The notes under the pieces are model-generated. The model did no database searches and was not told the origin of the DNA. It was given only the letters and a program-made list of their open reading frames with translations. From contig JAEXOO010000005.1 of assembly GCA_023439305.1 (NCBI GenBank), forward strand, positions 29,403-93,402: a stretch of 64,000 bases of DNA, in the 5' to 3' direction. Below are positions 63,206 through 64,000 of this stretch, piece after piece. A program made the position numbers and the translations under genes. This stretch comes from Pseudomonadota bacterium. Lineage in GTDB: Bacteria; Pseudomonadota; Gammaproteobacteria; Burkholderiales; Burkholderiaceae_B. Every line of letters starts with the position of its first letter. The stretch's first letter is position 1.

Positions 63206-63510
63206 GATCACAAGAAGCCGTTAAGCCTCCACTCCTACTATCAGGCGTGGCGGCGCATCCTTGACCGTGCCGGTGTGCCGAAGGTCGGCACCCACGGCAT
63301 CCGCCACCGCTCGGCGACGGACATTGCCAATTCGGGCGTGCCGCTCAAGGTCGGCATGGCGCTGACAGCGCACAAGACCGTGGCTATGTTCATGCGCTAC
63401 GTCCACACCGAGGACAATCCTGTGCGCCAGGCGGCCGAGCTGGTGGCGACCCCCGGCGCCAGACCATCACGAAGGCGCGGCAGCGCCAGCCCCAGGAGGC
63501 CACGACATGA
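63206..63510 (+). pseudogene. Truncated and frameshifted second integrase (3' end only)
   Basis: From DHKKPLSLHSYYQAWRRILD onward this matches the last quarter of the intact integrase at 55571 closely (RAGVPKVGTHGIRHRSATDIANSG, KVGMALTAHKTVAMFMRYVHTED). It keeps HxxR, His and Tyr but lacks the N-terminal three quarters, including the first catalytic Arg. After ELVAT the frame shifts at a C5 tract (near 63450); the natural end, RQTITKARQ...ATT and TGA at 63508-63510, is in another frame. Confidence 0.88.
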
Positions 63511-63936
63511 GCGCCCGGATGCCCAAAGCAGTAAAAGGTGCCGCCCCTGCCTGCCGGCTACGCCGGCATCCACGACGGCATGACGGCCAGCTATTGAGAG
63601 ATTGGCCGCCGCATCGTGGAGGCCGAGCAACAGGGCAAGCGTCGCGCGGGATATGGCGAACAGTTGATTGCCCGGCTGTCCGCCGACCTGACCGTGCGCT
63701 TCGGTCGCGGGTTCAGCCCGGACAATCTGGAGAACATGCGGCGGTTCTTCGCCGCATACCCCCGGCCTGTGATTTCCGAGGCACTGTCTCGGAAATCGGG
63801 GAACGGGCTGCCCGCCGAGAAATCCGAGACAGTGTCCTCGGAAATTCGCCCTTCTGCACTACAGATGGATCGACCGCCTAAGCAACGCCGCGCTGGCAGG
63901 ACACAAGTTCGCAGCCTGCCGCGTCGCCAGTACTGA
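63507..63936 (+). pseudogene. Decayed YhcG/DUF1016 PDDEXK nuclease gene
   Basis: The N-terminal DUF1016 domain is recognisable: LPAGYAGIHDGMTASY, then EIGRRIVEAEQQGKRRAGYG, EQLIARLSADLTVRFGRGFS and NLENMRRFFAAYPRP. It carries at least three lesions: a one-base shift near 63543, loss of the segment between MTA and YWEIG with TGA in place of the Trp codon (63595-63597), and divergence after SSEIRP into a non-homologous tail ending at 63936. Its ATG overlaps the old integrase stop, so the two were once neighbours in an active element. The last ~60 bases of the window show nothing recognisable. Confidence 0.78.
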
Positions 63937-64000
63937 AGCCGGTGCGCTTGTACGCTCCATCGGCTTGAAGCCCGCGCGCTCGAAGAACGGCGCGGCCGTC

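Noticed and set aside
62898..63264. Open frames in the GC-rich junction before the truncated integrase
   Set aside because: Arg/Pro/Ser-rich, no family; region reads as non-coding element backbone.

Overview
The window comes from a GC-rich betaproteobacterium, most likely of the Alcaligenaceae (the Bordetella/Achromobacter/Alcaligenes group). The signs are the order ilvI-ilvH-ilvC-pssA-rpsO-pnp, a DUF1841 gene beside paired small cytochromes c next to icd, and the DUF3613 and DUF2968 families. This placement is inferred from gene content only.

Layout. 1-889: start of a two-partner-secretion outer-membrane transporter (TpsB), reading off the left edge. 1567-16077: a full Flp/Tad pilus locus (flp, tadV, two TadE-type pseudopilins, rcpC, rcpA, tadZABCD, DUF3613, tadG) followed by a sigma-54 activator and a DUF2968 lipoprotein. 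tadV is broken by an apparent -1 frameshift at a T7 tract. 16136-21710: MoxR/GNAT/VWA operon, two secreted cytochromes c, DUF1841 and icd. 21944-28249: a minus-strand operon for a branched-chain-type ABC importer with an OsmC protein and an NtaA/SnaA/DszA-type flavin monooxygenase, probably for scavenging an organic sulfur or nitrogen compound. 28486-47289: housekeeping genes (ArsR-rhodanese, TPR, Smr, trxB, ftsK, lolA, rarA, GAF-GGDEF, serS, tRNA-Ser(CGA), LysR, EamA, lrgAB, hydroxybutyrate dehydrogenase, yaaA, YccS-like) and a candidate small RNA. 47733-54766: ilvIHC, pssA, rpsO and pnp, with a long structured leader before ilvI.

From about 55341 to the right edge is an integrated element. 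It starts with the 3' half of a tRNA-Leu(UAA) gene (attachment-site scar) and a complete tyrosine integrase, followed by a HigB/HigA-type toxin-antitoxin pair. Two tightly packed convergent operons follow. The first (57669-60561, plus strand) encodes a TIR-like protein, an Nmad2 protein, a MazG-like pyrophosphohydrolase with an extra C-terminal domain, and a uracil-DNA-glycosylase-fold protein. The second (60578-62842, minus strand) encodes a long TIR protein, a stand-alone SLOG-type nucleotide-binding protein and a ThsB-like TIR protein. The cargo ends at a truncated second integrase and a decayed YhcG/DUF1016 nuclease gene. These two operons are the best candidates for undescribed systems: together they have three TIR enzymes, a probable nucleotide-signal sensor, and base-modification or nucleotide-sanitation enzymes, an arrangement expected of anti-phage immunity.
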